Below the pieces are notes generated by a model that worked only from the letters and a program-made list of their open reading frames with translations, was not told the origin of the DNA and ran no database searches. The translations under genes were made by a program, and so were the position numbers. From Xylanimonas protaetiae (GTDB lineage Bacteria; Actinomycetota; Actinomycetes; Actinomycetales; Cellulomonadaceae): a stretch of DNA of 64,000 nt. How positions within the stretch are numbered: position 1 is the first letter of the stretch; each line of letters starts with the position of its first letter. Shown piece after piece: positions 8,997 through 17,875 of this stretch. Where the stretch lies: positions 2,046,001 through 2,110,000 of the forward strand of contig NZ_CP035493.1 of the NCBI RefSeq assembly GCF_004135385.1. The letters are read 5' to 3'.

Positions 8997-9064
8997 CCCC
9001 GCCCCCGCTGCGCCCGCCGGATGAGGCAGAGCAAGCGATTTCCATGAAGTCCGAAACGTGGCAT

Positions 9065-9076
9065 TGTAACGATTCA
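9065..9076 (+). promoter_or_regulatory. Candidate operator upstream of the RG lyase
   Basis: TGTAACGATTCA differs by one base from the rhamnose-operon operator TGAAACGATTCA. It lies 65 bp upstream of the RG lyase start, so the LacI regulator encoded at 3048-4052 probably also controls the lyase. Confidence 0.55.
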
Positions 9077-9140
9077 CGGGCGAGCGCTGGACGCCGCCTG
9101 GATGCACGCCTTTCCACGCAACGACGCACAAGGAGAAGCG

Positions 9141-11498
9141 ATGAGGTTCCACAGGACAGCGGCACTGACCGCGGCGACGGCGAGCGCGCTCGCCCTCGCT
9201 GCGGCCGGCGCCACCACCGCCGGCGCCGCGCCGGGCGGCCACCCCGGCCCCCGCCCGGCGGGGGTCCAGCTCGAAGCCCTCGACCGCGGCCTGGTCGCCG
9301 CCAGCACCGACGCGGGAGTGTTCCTCTCGTGGCGCCTGCTCGGCACCGAGGTCACCGGGCACACCGCGACCGGCGTCGCCGGCGCCGACTTCGCGGTCTA
9401 CCGCGACGGCGTCCGGGTCGCCACCGTCACGGACTCCACCAACTACCTCGACGCAGACGGCTCCGCGGCGTCGTCGTACCAGGTGGCGCCCATCGCGCGG
9501 GTCGACAACGGGCAGGGGGTCGGGTCGTCGCGCAAGGTCGAAGGAGCCAAGAGCGCCGCCGTGACGCCGTGGGCGTCCGGCTCGCTCGACATCCCGCTCA
9601 ACAAGCCCGCCGACGACGTCACGCCCGTGGGCGAGGCGTACTCCTACTCCGCGAACGACGCCTCCGTGGCCGACCTCGACGGCGACGGCACCTACGAGAT
9701 CGTCGTCAAGTGGGACCCGTCCAACTCCAAGGACGTCTCGCAGCGCGGCTACACCGGCCACCAGATCCTCGACGCGTACGAGCTCGACGGCACGCAGCTG
9801 TGGCGTATCGACCTGGGCGTCAACATCCGTGCCGGCGCGCACTACACGCAGTTCCCCGTCTACGACCTCGACGGCGACGGCGCGGCCGAGCTCATGGTCA
9901 AGACCGCCCCCGGCACGTCGGTGACCCCGTACCACGACGGCGTCGCGGGCGAGACGCGCTACGTCACGCTCCCGGCCGACGACGTCGCCGCCGGCGTGAC
10001 GAACGCCGACGACTACCGCCTCTCGGCCGCCGGGTACTACGAGCACGTCGTCGCGATGTTCAAGGGCTGGTCCACGCGGCCCGAGGTCGTCTCCGGCCAG
10101 TGGCCGGCCACGCTCGAGCAGGCGTTCGGCATCGCGCCGCAGTACAGCTACCCGCTGTCCGACGCCGACGCCCGCGCCCTGACCGACTACTTCATGGACG
10201 TGTACGCGCTCCAGCGCTCGGTCAACAACAAGCTGCACGAGTTCGCCGGGTTCGTCGTCGACGGCCCCGAGTACCTGACCGTGTTCGAGGGCGCGACGGG
10301 CCGCGAGCTGCAGACCGTCGACTACAAGCCCGGCCGCACCGACGACGGCCTGCTGTGGGGCGACTACGCGATGGCCCGCATCGAGCCGGCCAACCGCGTC
10401 GACCGCTTCCTGTCGGGCGTCGCGTACCTCGACGGGAAGCACCCGTCGGCGGTCTTCGCCCGCGGCTACTACACGCGCACCACGGTCATCGCCTACGACT
10501 GGGACGGCACGCGCCTGCACGAGCGCTGGTACGTCGACTCCGGCTGGACGCCCATGACGAACCCGTTCAACGACAGCCCGCACGGCCGCGACGGCACCGA
10601 CCCCGAGTACGGCACGATCACCACGCAGGGCTACCACTCGATCTCCGCGGCCGACGTCGACGGCGACGGCAGGCAGGAGATCGTCTACGGCTCGGCCACG
10701 CTCGACGACGACGGCTCGCTGCTCTACTCGTCGTTCGACACGCTGCCGCCGGGCAGCGCGGCCCCGGGCACCGAGGCGCGCCTCGGCCACGGCGACGCCA
10801 TGCACGTCACCGACATCCTGCCGGACCGTCCCGGCCTGGAGATCTTCAACGTCCACGAGGGCGCTACGGGCGCCCCGTTCGGCACCTCGCTGCGCGACGC
10901 CGCCACCGGCGAGACCCTCCAGGGCGTGTACTCCGGCCGCGACACGGGCCGCGGCATGATCGGCGACGTCCGCCCCGACGTCCCGGGCATCGAGATGTGG
11001 TCGTCCATGCCGGGCGGCACCGAGGCGAGCGGCCTGCTCGACTCCGACTGGAACATCCTCTCGGCGGCGACGCCGGGCACCAACCAGTCGGTGCGCTGGG
11101 CCGGTGACGGCACCACGCAGGTCCTCAACGGCTCCGGCACGCAGACGCCGACCATCGACGACTGGGCGACCGGCGCCCAGACGGTGCTCACCGGCACCCT
11201 CGCCAACAACGGCACCAAGGGCAACGCGTCGCTCGTCGCCGACATCCTCGGCGACTGGCGCGAGGAGGTGCTCCTGCGCACCGCGGACTCGTCGGCGCTG
11301 CGCCTGTACCTGTCCACGGACGTGACGAGCCACAAGCTCTACACGCTCATGCACGACCCGCAGTACCGCGCCGAGGTGGCGCGGCAGCAGACCGTCTACA
11401 ACCAGCCGTCGTACCCGGGCTTCTACCTAGCGTCCGACACCGACTGGTCGACGGTGCCGATCCCGGTGCTCGACCTGCCGGGCCGCGGCCGCAACTGA
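9141..11498 (+). CDS. Secreted rhamnogalacturonan lyase (PL11)
   Basis: Cleaves the rhamnose-galacturonic acid backbone of rhamnogalacturonan I by beta-elimination, outside the cell. It has 785 aa starting at ATG 9141, with AGGAG 7 nt upstream and a signal peptide (MRFHRTAALTAATASALALA, cut near TAGAAPGG). The body is a PL11 beta-propeller: an N-terminal region with VFLSWRLLGTE and FAVYRDGVRVATVTDSTNYLD, then calcium-binding-like repeats such as VADLDGDGTYEIVVKWDP, VYDLDGDGAAELMVKTAPG and ADVDGDGRQEIVYGS, and KGNASLVADILGDWREEVLLR near the end. No carbohydrate-binding module or sortase signal is seen. Endo versus exo action cannot be decided here. A strong terminator follows. Confidence 0.93.
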   Translation: MRFHRTAALTAATASALALAAAGATTAGAAPGGHPGPRPAGVQLEALDRGLVAASTDAGVFLSWRLLGTEVTGHTATGVAGADFAVYRDGVRVATVTDSTNYLDADGSAASSYQVAPIARVDNGQGVGSSRKVEGAKSAAVTPWASGSLDIPLNKPADDVTPVGEAYSYSANDASVADLDGDGTYEIVVKWDPSNSKDVSQRGYTGHQILDAYELDGTQLWRIDLGVNIRAGAHYTQFPVYDLDGDGAAELMVKTAPGTSVTPYHDGVAGETRYVTLPADDVAAGVTNADDYRLSAAGYYEHVVAMFKGWSTRPEVVSGQWPATLEQAFGIAPQYSYPLSDADARALTDYFMDVYALQRSVNNKLHEFAGFVVDGPEYLTVFEGATGRELQTVDYKPGRTDDGLLWGDYAMARIEPANRVDRFLSGVAYLDGKHPSAVFARGYYTRTTVIAYDWDGTRLHERWYVDSGWTPMTNPFNDSPHGRDGTDPEYGTITTQGYHSISAADVDGDGRQEIVYGSATLDDDGSLLYSSFDTLPPGSAAPGTEARLGHGDAMHVTDILPDRPGLEIFNVHEGATGAPFGTSLRDAATGETLQGVYSGRDTGRGMIGDVRPDVPGIEMWSSMPGGTEASGLLDSDWNILSAATPGTNQSVRWAGDGTTQVLNGSGTQTPTIDDWATGAQTVLTGTLANNGTKGNASLVADILGDWREEVLLRTADSSALRLYLSTDVTSHKLYTLMHDPQYRAEVARQQTVYNQPSYPGFYLASDTDWSTVPIPVLDLPGRGRN

Positions 11499-11509
11499 CG
11501 CGTGGCACG

Positions 11510-11550
11510 GAGCGGGCCCGCACCTCGGGGGAGGTGCGGGCCCGCTCTTT
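11510..11550. terminator. Strong hairpin terminator between RG lyase and lutC
   Basis: A perfect 17-bp stem (11510-11526 with 11531-11547), GGGG loop and TTT tail. It lies between the convergent RG lyase and lutC genes and could serve both. Confidence 0.85.
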
Positions 11551-11565
11551 CCGGTCGGCGGGCTC

Positions 11566-12216
11566 TCAGCCCACGAGCAGCACGTGCAGCGTCCGGGGCC
11601 CGTGCACGCCCTCGACGCGGTCGAGCTCGATGTCGCTCGTCGCGCTCGGGCCCGAGATCCACGTCTGGGGGCGCTCGGCGTGCTCGGCGAGCACGCGGAC
11701 GGCCTCCGGGACCGTCTGCACCACCTGCTCGGCGCGCACCACGCACACGTGCACGTCGGGCAGCAGCGAGATCGCCCGGCGGCCCTGGTCGGGCTCCCCG
11801 TCGAGCACGATCGTGCCGGTGTCCGCGACGGCGATGCGCGCGGCCGTGACGACGGCGTCGACGGCGTCGAGCTCGAGGTGGCTGAGCGGCGCGGTGCGCG
11901 AGTCGGGCAGGAGGTCGGCGTCGACGCCGACGAGCCACGCGGCGTCGAGCCCGTCGGGCACGACCACGCGGGGACGGCGCCCGGTGCCCAGCGCGCCGAG
12001 GATCTCGCCCACGGCCTCCGGCGCCTGCGCCGCGGCGACGCGCACGACGTGCGCCTTGTAGTCGACCAGCCGGTCGACGAGCAGGTCGAGCGCTGCGGCC
12101 GAGCCGGGCGCGTGCGCGCCGGCGACCCGGTACTCCCGGGGGACCGCGACGTCGGCGGGCGTCTCGCCGAGGGCCACGCGGACGCGCGCGAGGACGTCGG
12201 AGCGGGCGTCGGTCAC
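11566..12216 (-). CDS. lutC: Lactate utilisation protein C
   Basis: Third subunit of the LutABC complex that oxidises L-lactate to pyruvate in the cytoplasm. The 216-aa product has the LutC/YkgG (DUF162) domain: RPRVVVPDGLD, DAVVTAARIAVADTGTIVLDG and RAISLLPDVHVCVVRAEQVV (in parts), ending in WISGPSATSDIELDRVEGVHGPRTLHVLLV. Start GTG 12216, with GAAGGAGGAGTC just upstream; the start overlaps the lutB stop. It is the last gene of the operon Gfo/Idh-lutA-lutB-lutC. Confidence 0.92.
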   Translation of the reverse strand: MTDARSDVLARVRVALGETPADVAVPREYRVAGAHAPGSAAALDLLVDRLVDYKAHVVRVAAAQAPEAVGEILGALGTGRRPRVVVPDGLDAAWLVGVDADLLPDSRTAPLSHLELDAVDAVVTAARIAVADTGTIVLDGEPDQGRRAISLLPDVHVCVVRAEQVVQTVPEAVRVLAEHAERPQTWISGPSATSDIELDRVEGVHGPRTLHVLLVG

Positions 12217-13751
12217 GACTCCTCCTTCGCGGAGCTCGACTCCGGGTGGGTCCGCGCCCACCACTGCCGGAACGACTGGGCGGCCGGCACGGGAAGGTCC
12301 CGGGACCCCGTCCACAGCGACCCCGGGAACGGCAGCCGCCGGACCACGTGGTCGGCCCCGCCGAGCCCGTGGGTCAGCGCCGCGACGCGCTCCGCGCGGG
12401 CGAACCGTCCCGCGTCGGACATCGCCCACGAGGCGACCTTCATCGCGGCCGCCATCGGGTCGGCGCGGCGACCGCGGTCCGCGTCGACCTCGCGGGCGCG
12501 CAGCTCCACGAGGATCGACGGGATGTCGATCTTGACGGGGCACACCTCGTAGCAGGCGCCGCACAGCGTCGAGGCGAAGGGGAGCGAGGCGTTGGGGTCG
12601 TCGTGGCCCGCGCCGGCGGTGCCGGGGCCGGTGAGCTGCGGCGTGAGGATCGCGCCGATGGGGCCCGGGTACACCGACCCGTACGCGTGGCCGCCGACGC
12701 GCTCGTACACGGGGCACACGTTGAGGCACGCGGAGCAGCGGATGCAGTGCAGCGCGGCCCGGCCCACCTCGTCGGCGAGCACCTTCGTGCGGCCGTTGTC
12801 GAGCAGGACCAGGTGGAACTCCTGCGGGCCGTCGCCCGGGGTCACGCCCGTCCAGAGCGACGTGTAGGGGTTCATGCGCTCGCCCGTGGACGAGCGCGGC
12901 AGCAGCTGCAGGAACACCTCGAGGTCCTCGAAGGCGGGCACGAGCTTCTCGATGCCCATGACCGTCACGAGCGTCTCGGGCAGCGTGAGGCACATGCGTC
13001 CGTTGCCCTCGGACTCGACGACGCCCACGGTGCCCGTGTCCACGGCAGCGAAGTTCGCGCCCGAGATCGCCACCTTCGCGGTGAGGAACTTGCGGCGCAG
13101 GTGCGCGCGGGCCGCCGTCGCGAGCTCGCGCGGCACGTCGCTCAGGTCCGCGGGTGCGTCGGCCATGCGGGCCAGGAAGATGTCGCGGATCTCGCTGCGG
13201 TTGCGGTGGATCGCGGGCACCAGGAAGTGCGAGGGCATGTCGTCGGCGAGCTGCACGATGAGCTCGGCGAGGTCGGTCTCGACGGCGGCGACGCCGCGCT
13301 CGGCCAGGGCCTCGTTGAGCCCGATCTCCTGCGTGGCCATCGACTTGACCTTGACGACCTCGTCGACGCCCTTCGCCGCGACGATCCCGGCGACGATCTC
13401 GTTGGCCTCCGCGGCGTCGCGCGCCCAGTGCACGACGCCGCCGCAGGCCGTCACGGACGCCTCGAGCCGCTCCAGCAGCTCGGGCAGCGCCGCGAGGACC
13501 TGCTGCTTGAGGGCCGACCCGGCGTCGCGCAGCGCCTCCCAGTCCGGCACCTCGCCGACGACGCGGGCCCGCTTGTCGCGGATCGTCGTCGTCGCGCGGG
13601 CCAGGTTGCCGCGCAGCTGCGTGTTGGCGAGCGCGGCCTTGGCGGCCGTGGGGAACGCGTCGCCCCACCGCAGGGGCTCCTGCGGGTGGGGGAGCGGGCC
13701 GAACGGCTTGTCGGCCGTCCGCCGCCGGGGCAGCCCGAGGAACGTGCTCAT
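12213..13751 (-). CDS. lutB: Lactate utilisation iron-sulfur protein B
   Basis: 512-aa iron-sulfur subunit of L-lactate oxidation. The N-terminal two thirds carry the LutB/YkgF (DUF162-like) domain (KSMATQEIGLNEAL, VAISGANFAAVDTGTVGVVESEGNGR in parts). A ferredoxin-like region follows with two 4Fe-4S motifs, CIRCSACLNVCPVYE and CGACYEVCPVKID. A short C-terminal region matches the usual LutB tail (RLPFPGSLWTGSRDLPVP). ATG 13751 overlaps the lutA stop. Together with RhaEW, which makes L-lactate from rhamnose, it completes rhamnose catabolism to pyruvate. Confidence 0.94.
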   Translation of the reverse strand: MSTFLGLPRRRTADKPFGPLPHPQEPLRWGDAFPTAAKAALANTQLRGNLARATTTIRDKRARVVGEVPDWEALRDAGSALKQQVLAALPELLERLEASVTACGGVVHWARDAAEANEIVAGIVAAKGVDEVVKVKSMATQEIGLNEALAERGVAAVETDLAELIVQLADDMPSHFLVPAIHRNRSEIRDIFLARMADAPADLSDVPRELATAARAHLRRKFLTAKVAISGANFAAVDTGTVGVVESEGNGRMCLTLPETLVTVMGIEKLVPAFEDLEVFLQLLPRSSTGERMNPYTSLWTGVTPGDGPQEFHLVLLDNGRTKVLADEVGRAALHCIRCSACLNVCPVYERVGGHAYGSVYPGPIGAILTPQLTGPGTAGAGHDDPNASLPFASTLCGACYEVCPVKIDIPSILVELRAREVDADRGRRADPMAAAMKVASWAMSDAGRFARAERVAALTHGLGGADHVVRRLPFPGSLWTGSRDLPVPAAQSFRQWWARTHPESSSAKEES

Positions 13752-14548
13752 GCGACGCTCACCTGCGAGAACGTCCCCTCGGGCAGCGGCGTGGGGTGCT
13801 CGCGTGTGGAGGCCAGGATCTCGGCCAGGTGCATGGCCCCGACGCCAGCCCGCTGCCGGGAGAGCCCGCCGCCGATGTGCATCAGGCACGACATGTCGCC
13901 GGCCGTGAGCACGTCCGCCGCCGTCGAGCGCACGTTCGCCGTCTTGTCGGCGAGCATCGCGGCGGAGACGTCGGCGTTCTTCAGGGCGAACGTGCCCCCG
14001 AACCCGCAGCAGCTGTCGGCGCGGGGCAGCTCGGCGAGGTCGATGTCCTCGACCGCCCGCAGCAGGCGCAGCGGCTTCTCGCCGACGCCGATCATCCGCA
14101 GCGAGTGGCACGTGGGGTGGTAGGTGACGCGGTGGGGGAACCAGGCGCCGACGTCGGTCACGCCGAGCACGTCGACGAGCAGCTCGGAGAGCTCGTACGT
14201 GCGCGCGGCGACGGCCGTCGCGGTGGCCGCGAGGTCGTCCAGCCCGGCGCGGCGCGCGACCGCCGCCTGCTGGTGGCGCACCGACCCGGTGCACGACCCG
14301 GACGGGATGACGACGGCGTCCCACGCGTCGTCGGCGACGGGCGCGAACGTCTGCACGAAGTTCCGGACGACGGGGACGGCCTCCGCCACGTACCCGCTGT
14401 TGACGTGCATCTGCCCGCAGCAGGCCTGCTGGGCGGGGAACACGACCTCGTGGCCGAGCCTCTCCAGCAGGCGCACCACCGCCTGGGGCGCGGCGGGGAA
14501 GAGGGTGTCGGCGATGCAGGTCGCGGCCAGCGCGATGCGCACGGTCAC
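13748..14548 (-). CDS. lutA: Lactate utilisation protein A (CCG-domain oxidoreductase)
   Basis: 266-aa subunit with two cysteine-rich CCG domains typical of LutA/GlpC-type proteins: ACCGQMHVNSGY near residue 45 and SCCGFGGTFALKN near residue 180, each paired with upstream cysteines (AATCIADT and TYHPTCHS). It is thought to bind an iron-sulfur centre and pass electrons in L-lactate oxidation. The GTG at 14548 is chosen because GTGA overlaps the stop of the preceding oxidoreductase, the pattern used throughout this operon. Confidence 0.93.
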   Translation of the reverse strand: MTVRIALAATCIADTLFPAAPQAVVRLLERLGHEVVFPAQQACCGQMHVNSGYVAEAVPVVRNFVQTFAPVADDAWDAVVIPSGSCTGSVRHQQAAVARRAGLDDLAATATAVAARTYELSELLVDVLGVTDVGAWFPHRVTYHPTCHSLRMIGVGEKPLRLLRAVEDIDLAELPRADSCCGFGGTFALKNADVSAAMLADKTANVRSTAADVLTAGDMSCLMHIGGGLSRQRAGVGAMHLAEILASTREHPTPLPEGTFSQVSVA

Positions 14549-15717
14549 TCCTTCCCGTCGTCGGTGGGGTCCGATGCTCGCAGGTCGGCGTGGTCCGATG
14601 CTCGCAGGTCGGCGTGGTCCGATGCTCGCAGGTCGGTGACCTCCGCCGCGAGCGATGCGCGGAACCGCGCGTCGCCGCGCAGGTCGGCCGGGGTGACCGG
14701 CGTGCCGTACGTGGCCGAGGCGTAGATCGCGGTCACGATCTCGAGCGGCCGGCGCGCGTGCGTCGCGACGTCGGGCAGCGGCGTGCCGGCCCAGACGGCG
14801 TCGACGACGGCGCGCACCAGCGGCGTGTGCCCGCTGGGCTCGTCGTCGGTAGGGAGGGCCCAGGACGCGGCGACGTCGTCGGGCACCCCGGGCGCCGGCG
14901 TGATGCGCCAGTGCGCGGCGCCGTGCCCGTAGAGGTGCTCGACCTCGACGGTGGCGAGCTCGCAGTCGATGCGGACGACGGACGTCTCGCGCGGGCTCAG
15001 CACGCTGGACACGGCCTGCGCGACGACGCCGTCGGCGAACCGCAGGGTGGCGGTCGAGACGTCCTCGAGCTCGATGTCGCGCGCGAGCCGCCACAGGCGT
15101 GCGTCCACCTCGGCCCAGTCGCCGAGCAGGTAGGCGAGCAGGTCGAGCTGGTGGATGCCGTGGCCGAACGTCGTCCCGCCGCCCTCGCCGGCCCACGTGC
15201 CCCGCCAGTCGACGGCGTAGTAGGCGGCGTCGCGGTGCCACAGCGTCTGGCACTGGGCGAGCAGCGGGCGGCCGAGCGCACCGTCGTCGAGCAGGCGCTT
15301 GACGTGCCCGGCGGCGGTGCCGGTGCGCTGCTGGAACGTGACCCCGAACCGGCGGCCGGCGGCCGCGGCGGCGGCCTCCATGGCGTCGAGGTCGGCGAGC
15401 GAGAGGGCGGGCGGCTTCTCGCACAGCACGTCGGCGCCCGCGGCGAAGGCGGCGAGCGCCTGCTCGCGGTGGGCGCCGGGCGGGGTGCACAGGTGCACGA
15501 GGTCGAGCGCCTCGGCGGCGAGCAGCTCCTCGTGGCTCGCGTACGCGCGCGGGACGGCGTAGCGCTCGGCGAACGCGGCCCGGCGGGCGGCGTCGGGCTC
15601 GGCGACGGCGACGAGGACCACGCGGGGGTCGGCGGCCAGCGCCTGCGCGTGCAGGTGGGCGACACCGCCCGCGCCGACGATCGCGACGTTCAGCCGTGCC
15701 CTGCTGTCCTGTGTCAC
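14545..15717 (-). CDS. Gfo/Idh/MocA family oxidoreductase with repeat tail
   Basis: NAD(P)-dependent sugar oxidoreductase of about 390 aa. The N-terminal Rossmann fold reads LNVAIVGAGGVAHLHAQAL, followed by the family EKP motif (VLCEKPPALS, near residue 100) and the C-terminal substrate domain (WRGTWAGEGGGTTFGHGIHQLDLL in parts). The last ~30 residues are a low-complexity tail with three copies of DLRASD(H/P), encoded by a 24-bp DNA repeat. It heads the minus-strand operon with lutABC and is divergent from the SsuABC-like operon, with AAGCGC-type operators between. The GTG at 15717 is preferred over the adjacent GTG at 15720 for SD spacing. The substrate is unknown. Confidence 0.85.
   Translation of the reverse strand: MTQDSRARLNVAIVGAGGVAHLHAQALAADPRVVLVAVAEPDAARRAAFAERYAVPRAYASHEELLAAEALDLVHLCTPPGAHREQALAAFAAGADVLCEKPPALSLADLDAMEAAAAAAGRRFGVTFQQRTGTAAGHVKRLLDDGALGRPLLAQCQTLWHRDAAYYAVDWRGTWAGEGGGTTFGHGIHQLDLLAYLLGDWAEVDARLWRLARDIELEDVSTATLRFADGVVAQAVSSVLSPRETSVVRIDCELATVEVEHLYGHGAAHWRITPAPGVPDDVAASWALPTDDEPSGHTPLVRAVVDAVWAGTPLPDVATHARRPLEIVTAIYASATYGTPVTPADLRGDARFRASLAAEVTDLRASDHADLRASDHADLRASDPTDDGKE
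14569..14636. repeat. 24-bp tandem repeat (2.8 copies) in oxidoreductase 3' end
   Basis: Units at 14569-14592 and 14593-14616 are identical, with a 20-bp partial copy at 14617-14636. Each starts GTCCGATGCTCGCAGG. The period is a multiple of 3, so the reading frame is kept and the repeat adds an 8-residue unit to the C-terminus. Confidence 0.9.
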
Positions 15718-15770
15718 CACGACGCTCCCTCGCGCTTCTCGGCATGCCTGCGACGCGCAGCGTACCCCGA

Positions 15771-15786
15771 CGGAAAGCGCTTGCCG
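15771..15786. promoter_or_regulatory. Candidate LacI operator (Gfo/Idh-lutABC side)
   Basis: CGGAAAGCGCTTGCCG is a near-palindrome with the AAGCGCTT core. It lies 54 bp upstream of the minus-strand oxidoreductase start and probably serves the Gfo/Idh-lutABC operon. Confidence 0.55.
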
Positions 15787-15802
15787 TCGGGGCGTGGGCG
15801 AC

Positions 15803-15848
15803 TTGACCGCGGCGACCGCGACCCCTACGGTCTGGAAAGCGCATTCCA
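15803..15848 (+). promoter_or_regulatory. Promoter with abutting LacI operator (SsuABC-like operon)
   Basis: TTGACC (15803-15808), a 17-bp spacer and TACGGT (15826-15831) form a good housekeeping promoter. The palindrome TGGAAAGCGCATTCCA (15833-15848) begins one base after the -10 box, where a repressor would block initiation. The same promoter-operator arrangement occurs on the minus strand at 24074-24116. Confidence 0.7.
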
Positions 15849-15881
15849 ATCCGTACGAAACCTCGATGGCGAGGAGGACCC

Positions 15882-16763
15882 ATGGCGACATCGACGTCGC
15901 AGCTGGTGACCGGCACGTCCGGGCGATCGACGACGGACTCCCGGAGGGCGAGGTCGGCGCCGGGCGCGGCAACCAGGCTCTGGACCGCCGCGTGGCGGCC
16001 GACGGCGCTCGTCGGCGTCGCCCTGGTGCTCTGGTGGCTCGTGACCGGGCAGGGATGGTTCGCTCCCTACGTGCTGCCGTCCCCGGCGGACACCTGGCAG
16101 GCGCTGACCGGCAACGCCTCCTACCTGGCCCAGAACACGTGGGTCACCGCGAGCGAGACGCTGGTCGGCTTCGTGCTCGCCGTCGTCGTCGGGGAGCTCG
16201 TGGCCGTCGTCATGGCCTACTCGCCGCGGACCGAGAAGACCGTGTACCCGATCATCCTGGTCGCCCAGGTCGTCCCCAAGATCGCGATCGCACCGCTCTT
16301 CGTGGTCTGGCTCGGCTTCGGTGCCGCGCCGAAGATCACCGTCGCCGTGCTCATGGCCTTCTTCCCCGTCGTCATCTCCGGTCTGGCCGGGCTGCGCTCG
16401 GTCGACCCCGAGATCCTCGAGCTGACGTCCACGATGGGCGCGAGCAAGGTCAAGACCTTCGTCAAGGTCATGCTCCCGGCGTCCCTCCCGCAGCTGCTCT
16501 CGGGGCTCAAGGTCGCCGCGACCCTCGCCGTCACCGGCGCCGTGGTCGGCGAGTTCGTCGGTGGCAACGAAGGCCTGGGCTTCGTCATCCTGCAGGCCAA
16601 CGGCAACATCGACACGGCGATGCTGTTCGCCGCCCTTCTCATCATGTCGCTGCTGGGGATCGTGCTGTTCCTCGCGATCGAGGTCGCCGAGCGGTTCCTG
16701 ATCGGCTGGCACCCCTCCCGGCGCGGTGCCGGCGGAGGAACCACCACCCTCGTCGGCGCCTGA
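15882..16763 (+). CDS. ABC transporter permease (SsuC/TauC-like)
   Basis: 293-aa inner-membrane permease of the nitrate/sulfonate/taurine-type importer family, with about six transmembrane helices. Features: VLWWLVTGQGWFAPYVLPSP near the N-terminus, typical of SsuC-like proteins, and the cytoplasmic loop ELTSTMGASKVKTFVKVMLPASLPQLLSGLK (in parts) that contacts the ATPase. It forms an operon with the binding protein, the ATPase, an SDR and a flavoprotein. The family transports sulfonates, nitrate, thiamine precursors and aromatic acids. The substrate here is unknown, but the LacI-type operator points to a sugar-derived compound. Confidence 0.85.
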   Translation: MATSTSQLVTGTSGRSTTDSRRARSAPGAATRLWTAAWRPTALVGVALVLWWLVTGQGWFAPYVLPSPADTWQALTGNASYLAQNTWVTASETLVGFVLAVVVGELVAVVMAYSPRTEKTVYPIILVAQVVPKIAIAPLFVVWLGFGAAPKITVAVLMAFFPVVISGLAGLRSVDPEILELTSTMGASKVKTFVKVMLPASLPQLLSGLKVAATLAVTGAVVGEFVGGNEGLGFVILQANGNIDTAMLFAALLIMSLLGIVLFLAIEVAERFLIGWHPSRRGAGGGTTTLVGA

Positions 16764-16799
16764 GCCGTCCCGTCATCCCGTGCAAAGGAGCACCGAACC

Positions 16800-17834
16800 A
16801 TGAAGACCCTCCGCGCCCTTCCCGTCGTGGCGCTCGCCGCCAGCGCGCTCGCGCTCGCCGGGTGCGCCTCCGGCAGCAACGCGCAAGCCACCGCTCCGAG
16901 CGGCGGCGCGGGCGCCGCGAGCCAGCCTGTGACGCTCATGCTCAACTGGTACCCGTACGGCGAGCACGCGCCGTTCTACTACGGCGTCGAGAAGGGCATC
17001 TTCGCCGAGCACGGCATCGACCTGACGATCGAGGCCGGGCAGGGGTCCACCAAGACCATCCAGGCCGTCGGTGCCGGCCAGGTGGACTTTGGCTGGGCGG
17101 ACACGCCCGCCCTGCTCGCCAACGTGGACAAGGGCGTGGACGTGAAGAGCGTCGGCGTGTTCCTCCAGACCACCCCGTCGTCCGTGCAGGTGTTCGCCGA
17201 CTCGGGGATCGAGACGCCCGCCGACCTGCGCGGCAAGACGATCGCCGTCTCCGCCGGCGACGCCCCGACGACGACGTTCCCCATGTACCTCGAGGCCGCC
17301 GGCCTCGGACCGGACGACGTCACGCAGCAGAACCTCGACGCCGCCGGGAAGATCTCCGCGATGCTCACCGGCAAGGTCGACGGCCTCATCGGCTTCGCCC
17401 ACGACCAGGGCCCGACCGTCGCGGCCAAGAGCGGGCGCGAGGTCCGCTACCTGCGCTATTCCGACGCCGGGCTGACCTTCTACAGCAACGGCCTGCTCGC
17501 GACGTCGTCGACCATCGGGGACCACGCCGACCTGGTGCGCGAGATGGTCGCCGCGACGTCGGAGGCGTTCGCCGCGGCCGCGGCCGACCCGGAGGCCGCC
17601 GTCGCCGCGATGGCGGGCAAGGACCCGCAGATGCCGGCCGAGGACGTGCTGCTCGAGCAGTGGAAGCAGACCACCACGCTGCTGCACACGGACGCCACGG
17701 AGGGCAAGGCGCCCGGCGTCAACGACCCGGCCGACTGGCAGAACACCCTCGACGTGCTCTCGAAGGCGGGCCTGATCAAGGGCGGTACGTCCGCCGACGA
17801 CTACTTCGACGCCTCGTTCGCCCCGGCGGGCTGA
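16800..17834 (+). CDS. ABC transporter substrate-binding lipoprotein (SsuA/THI5-like)
   Basis: 344-aa binding protein. A lipoprotein signal peptide ends in LALAGC, with the lipidated Cys at residue 22. The mature part belongs to the NMT1/THI5-like group: VTLMLNWYPYGEHAPFYYGVEKGIFAEHGIDL (in parts) is characteristic. It probably binds the ligand for the permease and ATPase flanking it. AAAGGAG lies 9 nt before the ATG. Because binding proteins of this group recognise thiamine precursors, sulfonates or aromatics, assigning a sugar would be speculative. Confidence 0.86.
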   Translation: MKTLRALPVVALAASALALAGCASGSNAQATAPSGGAGAASQPVTLMLNWYPYGEHAPFYYGVEKGIFAEHGIDLTIEAGQGSTKTIQAVGAGQVDFGWADTPALLANVDKGVDVKSVGVFLQTTPSSVQVFADSGIETPADLRGKTIAVSAGDAPTTTFPMYLEAAGLGPDDVTQQNLDAAGKISAMLTGKVDGLIGFAHDQGPTVAAKSGREVRYLRYSDAGLTFYSNGLLATSSTIGDHADLVREMVAATSEAFAAAAADPEAAVAAMAGKDPQMPAEDVLLEQWKQTTTLLHTDATEGKAPGVNDPADWQNTLDVLSKAGLIKGGTSADDYFDASFAPAG

Positions 17835-17875
17835 GCCTCGCGCACGCACACAGAGCAGGAACACGGAGGAGAGAG

